This document shows positions 55,863 through 64,000 of a DNA stretch of 64,000 nucleotides, one piece after another (the first letter of the stretch is position 1; each line of letters begins with the position of its first letter). The translations under genes and the position numbers were made by a program. The notes under the pieces are model-generated. The model ran no database searches, was not told where the DNA came from, and saw only the letters and a program-made list of their open reading frames with translations. Source of the stretch: Thomasclavelia spiroformis (GTDB lineage: Bacteria; Bacillota_I; Bacilli_A; Erysipelotrichales; Coprobacillaceae); assembly GCA_016901755.1 (NCBI GenBank), contig JACJKV010000010.1, positions 1 through 64,000 of the forward strand, given 5' to 3'.

Positions 55863-57410
55863 GTGAAAAGAGAGTTAGTTATTGTTATTGACTTTGGTGG
55901 TCAATATAATCAATTAGTGGCTCGTCGTGTTCGTGAATGTCAGGTTTACTGTGAAATCTATTCATACAAAACTGACTTAGAAACAATCAAAGCGATGAAT
56001 CCTAAAGGGATCATTTTAACAGGTGGTCCTAACAGCTGTTATTTAGAAGATTCACCTACTTATCAAAAAGAACTGTTTGAACTGGGTGTGCCAGTTTTAG
56101 GTTTATGTTACGGGGCTCAGCTGATGCAGCATGTCTTAGGTGGTAAAGTAGAAAGAGCTGATGTTAGAGAATATGGAAAATCACACCTGATCGTCAGCAA
56201 GCCAGAATCAAAATTATTTAAAGATGTACCACAAGAATCAACATGCTGGATGAGTCATTTTGACTACATTTCAAAAATCGCACCAGGATTTGAAATTTCA
56301 TCATATACTAAAGATTGTCCAGTAGCATCTTGTGAAAACGAAGAACAGAAATTATATGCGATCCAATTCCATCCTGAAGTTTTACATACAGAATATGGAA
56401 AAACGATCTTGTCTAATTTCGTCATGAATGTTTGTCAGTGTGCTGGAGACTGGCGTATGGATTCATTTGTTGAAGAACAGATCCAGCAAATCAGAAACAA
56501 AGTTAAAGATGGAAAAGTCTTATTAGCTTTATCAGGGGGCGTTGATTCATCAGTAGCAGCGGTATTACTTTCAAAAGCGATTGGTAATCAGTTAACATGT
56601 GTCTTTGTCGATCATGGATTACTTAGAAAAAATGAAGGTGATGAAGTTGAAGCTGTCTTTGGACCAGAAGGAAACTATGAATTAAACTTCATCAGAGTGA
56701 ACGCTCAAGAAAGATATTACGCAAAACTAAAAGGGGTTACTGAACCAGAACAAAAACGTAAGATCATCGGTGAAGAATTCATCAGAGTCTTTGAAGAAGA
56801 AGCTAAAAAGATCGGAGCTGTTGATTTCCTAGTTCAGGGAACAATCTACCCTGATGTTGTTGAAAGTGGACTTGGTGGAGAATCAGCAGTCATCAAATCA
56901 CATCATAATGTTGGTGGATTACCTGATTATGTTGATTTCAAAGAAATCATCGAACCACTTAGAGACTTATTTAAAGATGAAGTTAGAAAAGTTGGTCTAG
57001 AACTTGGTTTACCAGAATATCTGGTATTCAGACAACCATTCCCAGGACCAGGTTTAGGTATTCGTATCATCGGTGAAGTCACTGCTGAAAAAGTTAAAAT
57101 CGTACAAGATGCAGATGCCATTTATAGAGAAGAAATCGCTAAAGCTGGTTTAGATAAAACCATTGGTCAGTATTTTGCAGCATTGACTAATATGAGATCA
57201 GTAGGTGTCATGGGTGATGAAAGAACATATGATTACGCTGTAGCTTTACGTGCAGTTAATACCGTTGATTTCATGACGGCAGAAGCTGCCCAAATTCCTT
57301 ATGATGTTTTAAACATTGTCATGTCAAGAATCATCAACGAAGTTCGTGGTGTCAATAGAGTATTCTATGACATCACATCAAAACCACCAGGAACAATTGA
57401 GTTCGAATAA
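55863..57410 (+). CDS. guaA: GMP synthase (glutamine-hydrolysing)
   Basis: 515 residues with a GTG start after AAGGAGG. Glutaminase part: 'LTGGPNSCY', the nucleophile Cys in '[11 protein letters not shown]', and 'AIQFHPEV'. Synthetase part: '[16 protein letters not shown]' P-loop, '[15 protein letters not shown]', then the dimerisation domain '[17 protein letters not shown]'. Makes GMP from XMP. No guaB is in the window. Confidence 0.97.
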   Translation: MKRELVIVIDFGGQYNQLVARRVRECQVYCEIYSYKTDLETIKAMNPKGIILTGGPNSCYLEDSPTYQKELFELGVPVLGLCYGAQLMQHVLGGKVERADVREYGKSHLIVSKPESKLFKDVPQESTCWMSHFDYISKIAPGFEISSYTKDCPVASCENEEQKLYAIQFHPEVLHTEYGKTILSNFVMNVCQCAGDWRMDSFVEEQIQQIRNKVKDGKVLLALSGGVDSSVAAVLLSKAIGNQLTCVFVDHGLLRKNEGDEVEAVFGPEGNYELNFIRVNAQERYYAKLKGVTEPEQKRKIIGEEFIRVFEEEAKKIGAVDFLVQGTIYPDVVESGLGGESAVIKSHHNVGGLPDYVDFKEIIEPLRDLFKDEVRKVGLELGLPEYLVFRQPFPGPGLGIRIIGEVTAEKVKIVQDADAIYREEIAKAGLDKTIGQYFAALTNMRSVGVMGDERTYDYAVALRAVNTVDFMTAEAAQIPYDVLNIVMSRIINEVRGVNRVFYDITSKPPGTIEFE

Positions 57411-57420
57411 GATGAACATC

Positions 57421-57450
57421 AAAAAAGTGCTTTATTCAAAGCACTTTTTT
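57421..57450 (+). terminator. Terminator of purA-guaA; edge of core region
   Basis: AAGTGCTTT-ATTC-AAAGCACTT inside A- and T-runs. The sequence becomes markedly more AT-rich after it, marking the start of the accessory block. Confidence 0.9.
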
Positions 57451-57506
57451 GACATCAGAGATAGATTTGAGTACAAAATATTGTTGTTTTTGGAGGTGTA
57501 ATATTT

Positions 57507-58328
57507 GTGGAAAAAGACTTTAAACATTTAGGAACTAGTTCAAAAAGTTTCGATGAATTAATAGCAATTAATAATTTATCACCTAAACAATCCGCTTCAG
57601 TATTATTCAATTTTATGGATAAATTAGAGTGGTTAATTGAAATAATTGAAAACAAGAAAATAAGTGCAAGATATTGTGACGAGGATATTCAATATTTGAA
57701 ACTTGATAATTTAAAAAAAGTTGCTATACCGATGAAATGTTTTTGTGACATTAACTTTCATAAGTTGGATTCTCATTTAAAATGTTATGGAAGTTATGGG
57801 ATAGGATTATCTAAAGAGTGGGGTATAAAAAATAAAATTCAGCCTGTTCAATACATAGTAAAGTCGTCAGAAATGGCTAATATGTATAAATCTGCATTTG
57901 AAGAAGCAAAAGAGAAGAAGGGAACCAGTCTATTGAAAGATTATCTTCCTATGCAATTAATGTATATGAAACCTATTGTTGGAGAATTTAAGAATCGTAC
58001 TGATGAAAATGATACTGTAAAATATTTTACTGATGAATGTGAATGGAGGTTCATTCCAGATTTGACAAATTTAAAATTACCTCAAATTATTGTTGATCAA
58101 TCCGCAATAGAAGCAAAAAAATATAATAAATATAACGATGCAATGAAAAATAATGACTTTGCTTCTTTGAATTTTGAATATAAAGATATCAAATATATTG
58201 TTGTAGATAAAAGTGAAGACTTTGACAAACTGATAGAAAGTGTAATGGATTTGCAAGTTGAAAATAGAATTAAATATCAATTGATTTCAAAAATTATAAT
58301 TTGGGAAGAATCTTGGAGGGATTTTTAA
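57507..58328 (+). CDS. AbiGi-like abortive infection protein (antitoxin role)
   Basis: 273 residues, GTG start after TGGAGGTG. Two blocks typical of the AbiGi family are visible: 'IPMKCFCDI' (74-82) and 'YGSYGIGLSKEWGIK' (94-108), with 'DECEWRFIPD' near 176. In Lactococcus AbiG, AbiGi pairs with AbiGii in an abortive phage defence, and AbiGi is described as the antitoxin-like partner. The block resembles ADP-ribosyl/nucleotide-binding folds but this is unproven. The stop overlaps the start of the next gene by one base (TAATG), fitting a toxin-antitoxin pair. Confidence 0.75.
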   Translation: MEKDFKHLGTSSKSFDELIAINNLSPKQSASVLFNFMDKLEWLIEIIENKKISARYCDEDIQYLKLDNLKKVAIPMKCFCDINFHKLDSHLKCYGSYGIGLSKEWGIKNKIQPVQYIVKSSEMANMYKSAFEEAKEKKGTSLLKDYLPMQLMYMKPIVGEFKNRTDENDTVKYFTDECEWRFIPDLTNLKLPQIIVDQSAIEAKKYNKYNDAMKNNDFASLNFEYKDIKYIVVDKSEDFDKLIESVMDLQVENRIKYQLISKIIIWEESWRDF

Positions 58329-59575
58329 TGAAACTGGATTTTGATAGTATATTTGATGCGAAACCTTTATCAGAAATGGAGGTTCAAGATGTTGTTCTTA
58401 AAGAATTAAATAAGGATTTACCTTCTGATGATATTGAATATGCCTCTACTGAAGATGGTTTTTGTTATATTACCACTAAGGCAGATAAATTAAAAATAGG
58501 AGGTTTTGTATTAGATTTAGATGATGAAGACCGTAAAATCTTAAGTGAAAATTATAGTATTGAAGATGTATTTGATTACTCTTATAACGCACAAAAAGCA
58601 ATAAAACTAAAGTTAAAGGAAAAAGATGTAATTTTAGTAAATGATAATAGAATTTCAATAGATAAATTTGTATACAAACCTTTATCTAATTTAAAATTTG
58701 TAAATGGTGATTTTTATATGATTCCTGAAAAATTTCCACAACCATTTAAAGTTTTTGTCCATGATGGTGTTTATAGCAATTGTTTTACAATGAAGAGAAT
58801 TCCAAATAAAAGTATAGCTAATATGTCGTTTGAAAGTGAAGATAATCAGGTTTTGAAGTTGAAATATATAATATACAAAAAGGAAGGGAAAATGACTTTT
58901 AATTTGTCTTATAAATTAAAACATGCTAAAACTATAGAAGAATTAATAAAATATTCGACTTTGTATAATTCATTTTTAAGTGGTAAAATTTCAATAGGTA
59001 AATCCATAATAAAAGGAGAAAAATATTCGGATGAAAATTTAATTGATATCAATATAATTAATTATTGGAAAAAAATCAATTATATCGAAAATTATTTTAA
59101 TGTTAGTTTTAAACCATCTATGATAGAAATGTCAAGGGATGAACAAGAAATAGTAAATGAACTTTATTTTGGCTTAATTAAATCTTTACCAATAAGAGAG
59201 TATAAAACTTATTCTTCATTTAAAATAACTTTTGATGGTAATAAAGAAATTGAAGATTTAAGTGTCGGGCAAAAGATGTTTTTTGGATTTGAATCAAATA
59301 GAGAGATTGATTTACTTGCTAAAAGTTTTCACCTTTATTGTTATGTTGGAGTTTATGATGCTAAAATAAAAAACATCAGTTTATTGGAAAATCAAACAAA
59401 ATTAGAATTTGAAAATATTGATCAAGAACATAAATTATATATTGTTATAAAATATTTTACTTCTTTAGAAGAAATGTCGAATTATATAGACAATTTTACA
59501 GGAGAAGAGATTTCTGAATTAAGTAGAGCTAAAACCATTATTGACTATTTAGAAGGTGAAGATGGAATAATGTAA
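58328..59575 (+). CDS. Probable AbiGii-like partner
   Basis: 415 residues from the ATG at 58328, overlapping the AbiGi stop and following TGGAGGG. The N-terminus ('FDSIFDAKPLSEMEVQDVVLKELNKDLP') and length fit AbiGii-type toxins (about 400 residues), but no catalytic motif is recognised by eye, and the call rests mainly on its place behind AbiGi. Rich in Lys, Ile and Asn with low GC, unlike the core genes. Confidence 0.6.
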   Translation: MKLDFDSIFDAKPLSEMEVQDVVLKELNKDLPSDDIEYASTEDGFCYITTKADKLKIGGFVLDLDDEDRKILSENYSIEDVFDYSYNAQKAIKLKLKEKDVILVNDNRISIDKFVYKPLSNLKFVNGDFYMIPEKFPQPFKVFVHDGVYSNCFTMKRIPNKSIANMSFESEDNQVLKLKYIIYKKEGKMTFNLSYKLKHAKTIEELIKYSTLYNSFLSGKISIGKSIIKGEKYSDENLIDINIINYWKKINYIENYFNVSFKPSMIEMSRDEQEIVNELYFGLIKSLPIREYKTYSSFKITFDGNKEIEDLSVGQKMFFGFESNREIDLLAKSFHLYCYVGVYDAKIKNISLLENQTKLEFENIDQEHKLYIVIKYFTSLEEMSNYIDNFTGEEISELSRAKTIIDYLEGEDGIM

Positions 59576-60370
59576 TAATATAAAGAAAATATGCTTTAAT
59601 GACATTTCTTTCTAAATATGTTTAAAGCACTATTTTAAGTTACTGGTTGAATGCAGTCTGTTTCCAAGGAATAATTCAAAAAAGTATTTTCAATCCAATG
59701 ATGATGGAACATATTAAATTCAACATATAATGTCTCATCATCTTACTCTATTATGTCAAAAAGAACTTGAGGAAAATTACCGGTTAATTCATGAGGAATA
59801 GTTTTATAGAATTGTAAATTGAAATTTAACTACTTACAACTCAAAATATAGTAATAATTTTTTTCAATGAAAAGAAAACTAAAATGTTTTTAGACAGAAG
59901 AATATGAATGAATACATATATTTCACAAAACGATAAATGGATATTAAATTTAACTGAAAGATAGAAGTGATTATTTAAAAGACAGAGTATTCCAAGTACG
60001 ATTTATTCTAGTAACAAAGTTTTTGATTGCTGAAAAACAAATGGATGATGTTACGTTAGAAGGACATATTTCTTTAAGTGAAGAGTAAATTCTTTAATTT
60101 AGTTTTAAAAAACTGAACAACCAATAACGAGTTGAGAAGATATGTATGAAAGAGTCATGAAGTTGCTAGATACTGATGAAAAATTAGTATTAAATCACTT
60201 AGTAGTACAAAAAGATATTATGATTCTATCAAAAATATTTGGAATGAATTGAGTTAATAAAAGAGAAAAAAATCATAATGTAGTAGTAGATTCAAATGTA
60301 AATGAATAAATGTCAGAAAATTTAAATTTTAAATGGCTTTAAAGAGAAATTTTAAAATGCAATTACTAAT
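59576..60370. pseudogene. Decayed coding region between AbiGii-like gene and Mrr fragment
   Basis: No intact gene. Short coding-like pieces remain on the plus strand: about 40 codons near 59967-60088 ('YLKDRVFQVRFILVTKF', 'DDVTLEGHISLSEE') and 36 codons from 60141 ('MYERVMKLLDTDEKLVL'), each ended by stops. They are probably remnants of genes or of the missing N-terminal part of the nuclease that follows. Confidence 0.45.
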
Positions 60371-60784
60371 ATGTCACCAAAAATTGAAACTTTCTCTAGA
60401 GTACAATTAACTAAAATGGGAGTTGAGTTTACTAATAAAGGTATTCAAATAAGCATTAATGGTGGTATTGATGGTTACCGTTATCATAAAGATTTGGATG
60501 ATTTTAGAACTACTAGAGTTGTTATTCAATGTAAGAGATACAATACTGGACCAGTTATAGAACCAGATATTAATCAATTTTTAGGAGCTATGAATAAATT
60601 TCAAGTTGATTATGGAGTGTTTATTACTAATAGTCGTTTTACTAATAGTGCAAGAATTGCCTCAAGAGAAGGTTCACCAATAACTTTGATAGATGGTAAT
60701 GATTTAGTTGAATTAGTAATAAGATATCAGCGCTATATAACTCTAGTAATTACTTATGTATTAGACGAGTTTTATAATGAATAA
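60371..60784 (+). pseudogene. Mrr-type restriction endonuclease fragment
   Basis: 137 residues. 'GIQISINGGIDGYRY' (D34) and 'VVIQCKRYNTGPV' (Q53, K55) form the Mrr nuclease core, followed by 'INQFLGAMNKFQVDYGVFITNSRFT' and 'ITLIDGNDLVELV'. Thus the PD-(D/E)xK-type catalytic domain is nearly complete, but there is no ribosome site and the usual N-terminal winged-helix domain is absent. Upstream sequence is broken by stops, so this is most likely a truncated gene rather than an active enzyme that cuts modified DNA. Confidence 0.7.
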
Positions 60785-61156
60785 AAAAATAATTTGATAT
60801 ATGAAAACAGATTTATCGATAATTAGTATTTTTGTAGATGTAGAATTAAAATTTAATAACATGTTATATTGGATTTATTATAGAAAATAAAGAAAAATTC
60901 ATTAATAACAGATGGTTATGTAGAAAGTTAACAAATTATATTTATTATAATCGTTTTATTTCGGAGTTCGATTATCTAACAATCCATTTATTTATGAATT
61001 ATTTTTGGTAAGAGATTGCCTACAAGACATTGAAACTCCTTGAAGCAGAAGAAGCTGGGTGATTTATAAATGATACACTTTATGGCGCTTATGGTTGCTA
61101 TTTGACGTTATTTCGATGGAACTATTGAAAAACAAATGTGATGGACGGTGGTGTGA
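60785..61156. other. Noncoding gap before nuclease fusion operon
   Basis: AT-rich, with stops in all frames. Nothing definite is seen. A GGTGGTGTG lies directly before the next start and probably acts as its ribosome site. Confidence 0.5.
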
Positions 61157-62671
61157 ATGAAAAGAGATAACAACGTATATCGTTTGTTAATAGAAGGGCT
61201 AAAACAAGAATATTTAGGAAGAAACCCTTTTGCTAGATGTATTGATTTTCCTGAGGGCAAGCCTTTTATTGTAGAAAATGACTCTTTAGATTTAATAGAA
61301 AAGGCTTTCTCAATAACTGTTTCTGTGTTAGATGATGAGCGATATAAACAGATCAAGAAATATGAGATTGTCTCAAAATCAGATCAGAAAAAATGGAATT
61401 TGTTATTAGTTCCTACAGGCGTATTGTTTGTTAAGAACAAGTTTTCACTCAGGAAGAAATTGGTTGAAAAATACTCTATCAGAGGAATAATTACGCTGAA
61501 AAATAGCTTTTTTGGTGTTTATGCAATGCCGGTATCGGTGATTATACTTGACGAAAAGGTTAGAAATGTATGGCTTACTTCTGCTACATGCACTGATGAT
61601 ATTCTAGTTATATTCTCGGATATTTCTCAATATAAGAGAAAGGTATACTATACAGATAAGTTGGATCCAGAAAGTTTTATGCCTGAGTTTTACAATGAAG
61701 AATTAAATCAGATTAACGAAAAAATAGAGAAGTATGCCCCAAAAGAGCTGCAGGAAATTGCTGAGATTATTCTTGGTAGGAATGTAGAACGCTCGGATTT
61801 CGAAAAAGAAGGAATTCCTTATCTTAGAGTAAGAAATGTGCAAAATGGGAAGATATGTAATTTAGATAGTTATGTACGCTCTGATTGTGCTAAGAAGTAT
61901 GCAAAACAGCTTCTTCAAGAAGGGGATATACTATTATCAAAGAACTTTGGGCAGCATAAAGTTGCACGAGTAAATGAAGAAGATTTACCTGCAATAGCGT
62001 CAAACGGTTTCTTTATCATCAGAGCGTATGGAGTTCCAGAAGATTATCTGTATCAATATTTCACAAGTAAGACAGGAAAGGCAATATTTGAGAAACAACT
62101 TTCAAGTATTGAACAAGGAACAGTGATTACATCAATTAGTAAGAAAGATTTGATAAAACTTAAAGTTCCAATCTTTGATAAAGCAACAATGATTGACATA
62201 GGAAATATTGAGAAAATTAATGTTTCTGAGCTAATTAATAATACGTCTGCTTATAGTAGATTGTTGTCGAATGAAGATAAAATTGGGGATTTAAGCGATT
62301 TAGGTCTTGAAATGAGTATTTACCAACAGTTTATGCAAACCGGTTGGAAAAAAGAAGAGGTATTATTAGATAATCGTAGTTACTCAATTCAGATAAAAGA
62401 AAATGTAAGATGGTTTCCAGATATTGTATTAATTGATGGAAATACAAAATTGGCTATTATCGAGGCGAAGAGTGATTTATCACTTTTTACTCCAGATATA
62501 CTAATGAAGCTTCAATACGCCATTTATAATGATGACATCCCTTTTGTGATTTTAGCAACTGCAGGTTATTTTGAAGTTCATGGTCAGGGGAATACCGTAA
62601 TTAAAAAGAGTACAACTGCACCTGCGAAAGTAGAACTGCTTCAATTGTTAGCGGAGAAGGAGGAAGCGTAA
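61157..62671 (+). CDS. Fusion of methylase C-lobe, type I specificity domain and PD-ExK nuclease
   Basis: 504 residues in three parts. Residues about 78-135 resemble the C-lobe of type I (HsdM) N6-adenine methylases ('LLLVPTGVLFVKNKFSLRKKLVEKYSIRG', 'FFGVYAMPVSVIIL'), yet the SAM-binding and NPPY motifs that should precede are absent. Residues about 197-350 read as one HsdS target-recognition domain ('LQEIAEIILGRNVERSDFEKEGIPYLRVRNVQNG', 'LLQEGDILLSKNFG', 'GTVITSISKKDLIKLKVPI'). Residues about 415-490 hold a nuclease of the HsdR_N type, 'FPDIVLIDG' (D422) and 'LAIIEAKSD' (E436, K438). It could bind a DNA site and cut without a methylase. The next gene overlaps by one base. Confidence 0.72.
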   Translation: MKRDNNVYRLLIEGLKQEYLGRNPFARCIDFPEGKPFIVENDSLDLIEKAFSITVSVLDDERYKQIKKYEIVSKSDQKKWNLLLVPTGVLFVKNKFSLRKKLVEKYSIRGIITLKNSFFGVYAMPVSVIILDEKVRNVWLTSATCTDDILVIFSDISQYKRKVYYTDKLDPESFMPEFYNEELNQINEKIEKYAPKELQEIAEIILGRNVERSDFEKEGIPYLRVRNVQNGKICNLDSYVRSDCAKKYAKQLLQEGDILLSKNFGQHKVARVNEEDLPAIASNGFFIIRAYGVPEDYLYQYFTSKTGKAIFEKQLSSIEQGTVITSISKKDLIKLKVPIFDKATMIDIGNIEKINVSELINNTSAYSRLLSNEDKIGDLSDLGLEMSIYQQFMQTGWKKEEVLLDNRSYSIQIKENVRWFPDIVLIDGNTKLAIIEAKSDLSLFTPDILMKLQYAIYNDDIPFVILATAGYFEVHGQGNTVIKKSTTAPAKVELLQLLAEKEEA

Positions 62672-63612
62672 TGGAAGTTGAAAATAAGACTTTTTTTGAC
62701 GAAATGCTTTTGAAATCTCTTACGAGTGGCGTTAATGAAACTAAAGATTTATTAACATTATTATTACAGAGGGTAAAAGATACAGAAAATGGTATAAGGA
62801 ACATTCAAGAAGATGTGGCAGATGTTAAGAAAGATACTGAACAAATAAATGCAAAATTGGATGTTGTCTTAGAAAAACTCAATGCTATTGAATGTACTTT
62901 TTTTGACTTGAAGCGGGAAACTAGAGATATAGAGCAAAAGTTAATTTTAATGAGCTCAAAACTTGATAAGATTGAAAAGGAATTTGATGAAGAGGAGTTA
63001 GAGGATTACTATATTCTTTGTCAGAGCCTCTATAACAACTGGGATGAGTTAGATGAATTAACTAGAAGATTAATTCCAGTGGCAGAATACTTGTTTTCAA
63101 AATTGCAGAAATACAGTAAACCAGATTATTCACCTGTGATTTTAGAGTTATGTAGAGCCTTAGAGAATGAGTTCCTTTTGAAAATATTTAAAAAATATAC
63201 ACTAGACGTTATTCACAGAAAAGGTAGAAGTCTTAATAGTTTTCTTGCGACTGATAAGGCTTCAGATTTTCTTAGAAATAAGACAGGAGTTTTTATTAAA
63301 GCAATTAATAAGAGCGTAAGAACTAATAAGCCGGAATATACTCTGGGTCAGATGAACACGATAATGTCCTTAATGAATGAAGAAAAGGTCATAAGTGCTA
63401 GTCCACTTCTTCAGGACTTTAAGGATTATCTTGATAGTGAAACCATAGCAAATGATCTACTTAATGTTCAGTATATTAGAAAGATTAATGATTTGGTTGA
63501 AAAATATAGAAATCCATCAGCACATCCTGGTTTAATGAGTTTGGATAAAGCAACAAAATGTAAAGAGATGATGCCAGATAGAATAGATTATTTAATAGAT
63601 TGTTTGCTTTAA
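62671..63612 (+). CDS. Coiled-coil protein with C-terminal HEPN-like domain
   Basis: 313 residues. Residues about 20-108 form a long coiled coil with heptads ('IQEDVADVKKDTEQINAKLD', 'DIEQKLILMSSKLDKIEKE'). Residues 110-313 are all-helical and carry 'EKYRNPSAHPG' with R280-N-P-S-A-H285, the R-x4-H motif (N after R) of HEPN RNases; 'LCRALENEFLLKIFKKY' fits the first HEPN helix. The start overlaps the stop of the nuclease fusion (TAATG), so both proteins are probably made as a pair. A role as effector or regulator of that nuclease in phage defence is inferred. RNA cleavage is untested. Confidence 0.65.
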   Translation: MEVENKTFFDEMLLKSLTSGVNETKDLLTLLLQRVKDTENGIRNIQEDVADVKKDTEQINAKLDVVLEKLNAIECTFFDLKRETRDIEQKLILMSSKLDKIEKEFDEEELEDYYILCQSLYNNWDELDELTRRLIPVAEYLFSKLQKYSKPDYSPVILELCRALENEFLLKIFKKYTLDVIHRKGRSLNSFLATDKASDFLRNKTGVFIKAINKSVRTNKPEYTLGQMNTIMSLMNEEKVISASPLLQDFKDYLDSETIANDLLNVQYIRKINDLVEKYRNPSAHPGLMSLDKATKCKEMMPDRIDYLIDCLL

Positions 63613-63869
63613 TTGATTTGAAATTAGGAAGATTAACACATGGTGATGTAGGACAAATGGATAGTTATATTCGTATGTTTAATGACTTATATAAAAATGA
63701 TGATGATAATCCAACCATTGGTTTGATATTATGTTCTGAAAAGAATGAAGCTGTTGCTAAGTATTCTGTATTGAATGATAAAACAAATATGTTTGTTTCA
63801 AAATATCAATTTACACTGCCAACAGTAGAAAAATTAGAGCATCAAATTGAAGAAGAACGTAACGTATAG
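63600..63869 (+). pseudogene. C-terminal fragment of YhcG/DUF1016-type PDDEXK nuclease
   Basis: The segment 'FALIDLKLGRLTHGDVGQMDSYIRMFND' followed by 'DNPTIGLILCSEKNEAVAKYSVL' and 'KYQFTLPT' is the end of the YhcG (DUF1016) nuclease domain; the normal protein is about 350 residues. It contains the last catalytic Lys strand (E/D-L-K) but no N-terminal DUF1016 domain, no start codon of its own, and stops just upstream. It abuts the end of the HEPN gene, so a deletion has joined the two. Confidence 0.8.
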
Positions 63870-63932
63870 AAAGCAAAATTTTGATTGAAATCAAGCAATA
63901 AAATTTTCAAACGAAGAAAGGATGTGATAAGT

Positions 63933-64000
63933 TTGGCAAAAAAGAATTATCATTTTGAACGATTAACACCTATTGACGACATAGATTTGAATGTTTATGA
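63933..64000 (+). CDS. YobI-like P-loop ATPase, 5' end only
   Basis: Twenty-two codons are visible before the window ends. A TTG start after GAAAGGATGTG gives 'KKNYHFERLTPIDDIDLNVY', which resembles the N-terminus of YobI-family P-loop ATPases (large STAND-like membrane-associated proteins of defence islands, usually over 1100 residues). The call depends on a short match. Confidence 0.55.
   Translation, partial: MAKKNYHFERLTPIDDIDLNVY

Noticed and set aside
59594..59634. TGCTTTAA/TTAAAGCA inverted repeat after the AbiGii-like gene
   Set aside because: The loop is over 20 bases and the T-run is weak, so a terminator call is not safe.

Overview
The window looks like a low-GC, AT-rich genome of an anaerobic Bacillota, and the gene set resembles gut Erysipelotrichia (Coprobacillus/Thomasclavelia-like). 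This is inference from gene content: single-chain PurL, a GGGtGRT/NifU-like pair, NiaR control of NAD synthesis, a ZTP riboswitch before fhs, KtrAB with a short KdpD, and strong AGGAGG ribosome binding sites. No tRNA, rRNA or CRISPR array was recognised.

Layout. (1) 1-3840 is a mobile-looking, very AT-rich island. It has an excisionase-like HTH gene, a tandem-repeat RNA plus terminator followed by a 579-residue protein that reads as a ToxN/AbiQ-type RNase joined to a HipA/CtkA-like kinase, a transposase relic, and a second decayed copy of the excisionase tail. Both copies of that tail are followed by a similar stretch reaching the terminator and 3' end of the next gene, so the island sits between old direct repeats. 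(2) 3841-57450 is core chromosome: GGGtGRT and NifU-like genes, enolase, cupin, an EIIB-ROK fusion, the nadA-nadBC-niaR operon with an acetyltransferase, a K+ uptake operon (RCK-like protein, KtrB, KtrA, short KdpD, KdpE), a decayed RNase HIII, a Crp/Fnr regulator divergent from YitT, two GNATs, two MATE exporters (one with MarR), a GH1 phospho-glucosidase, a ComEC-like secreted hydrolase, CapA, the fhs-purEMNHDLB operon behind a ZTP riboswitch, a third MATE, asnA, proBA, a MarR-controlled heterodimeric ABC exporter, GntR, a small exporter, cinA, LysR, purA and guaA. (3) 57451-64000 is a second AT-rich accessory block with defence content: an AbiGi/AbiGii-like pair, a decayed stretch ending in an Mrr-type nuclease fragment, a fusion of a methylase lobe, a specificity domain and a PD-ExK nuclease coupled to a coiled-coil HEPN protein, a YhcG/DUF1016 fragment, and the start of a YobI-like ATPase.

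How it fits together. Fhs makes 10-formyl-THF used by PurN and PurH, and the riboswitch senses ZTP, which accumulates when formyl-THF is short. PurA and GuaA take IMP/XMP to the adenylate and guanylate branches. purF, purC and purK are not in the window. NadA, NadB and NadC make NAD from aspartate under NiaR. The KdpDE-like pair probably controls its own KtrAB operon through an 11-bp tandem repeat at the promoter.

Strongest candidates for undescribed biology: the type III toxin-kinase fusion with its repeat RNA (about 940-2872) and the nuclease/specificity fusion with HEPN partner (61157-63612). All family calls were made by eye from motifs; no searches were run.
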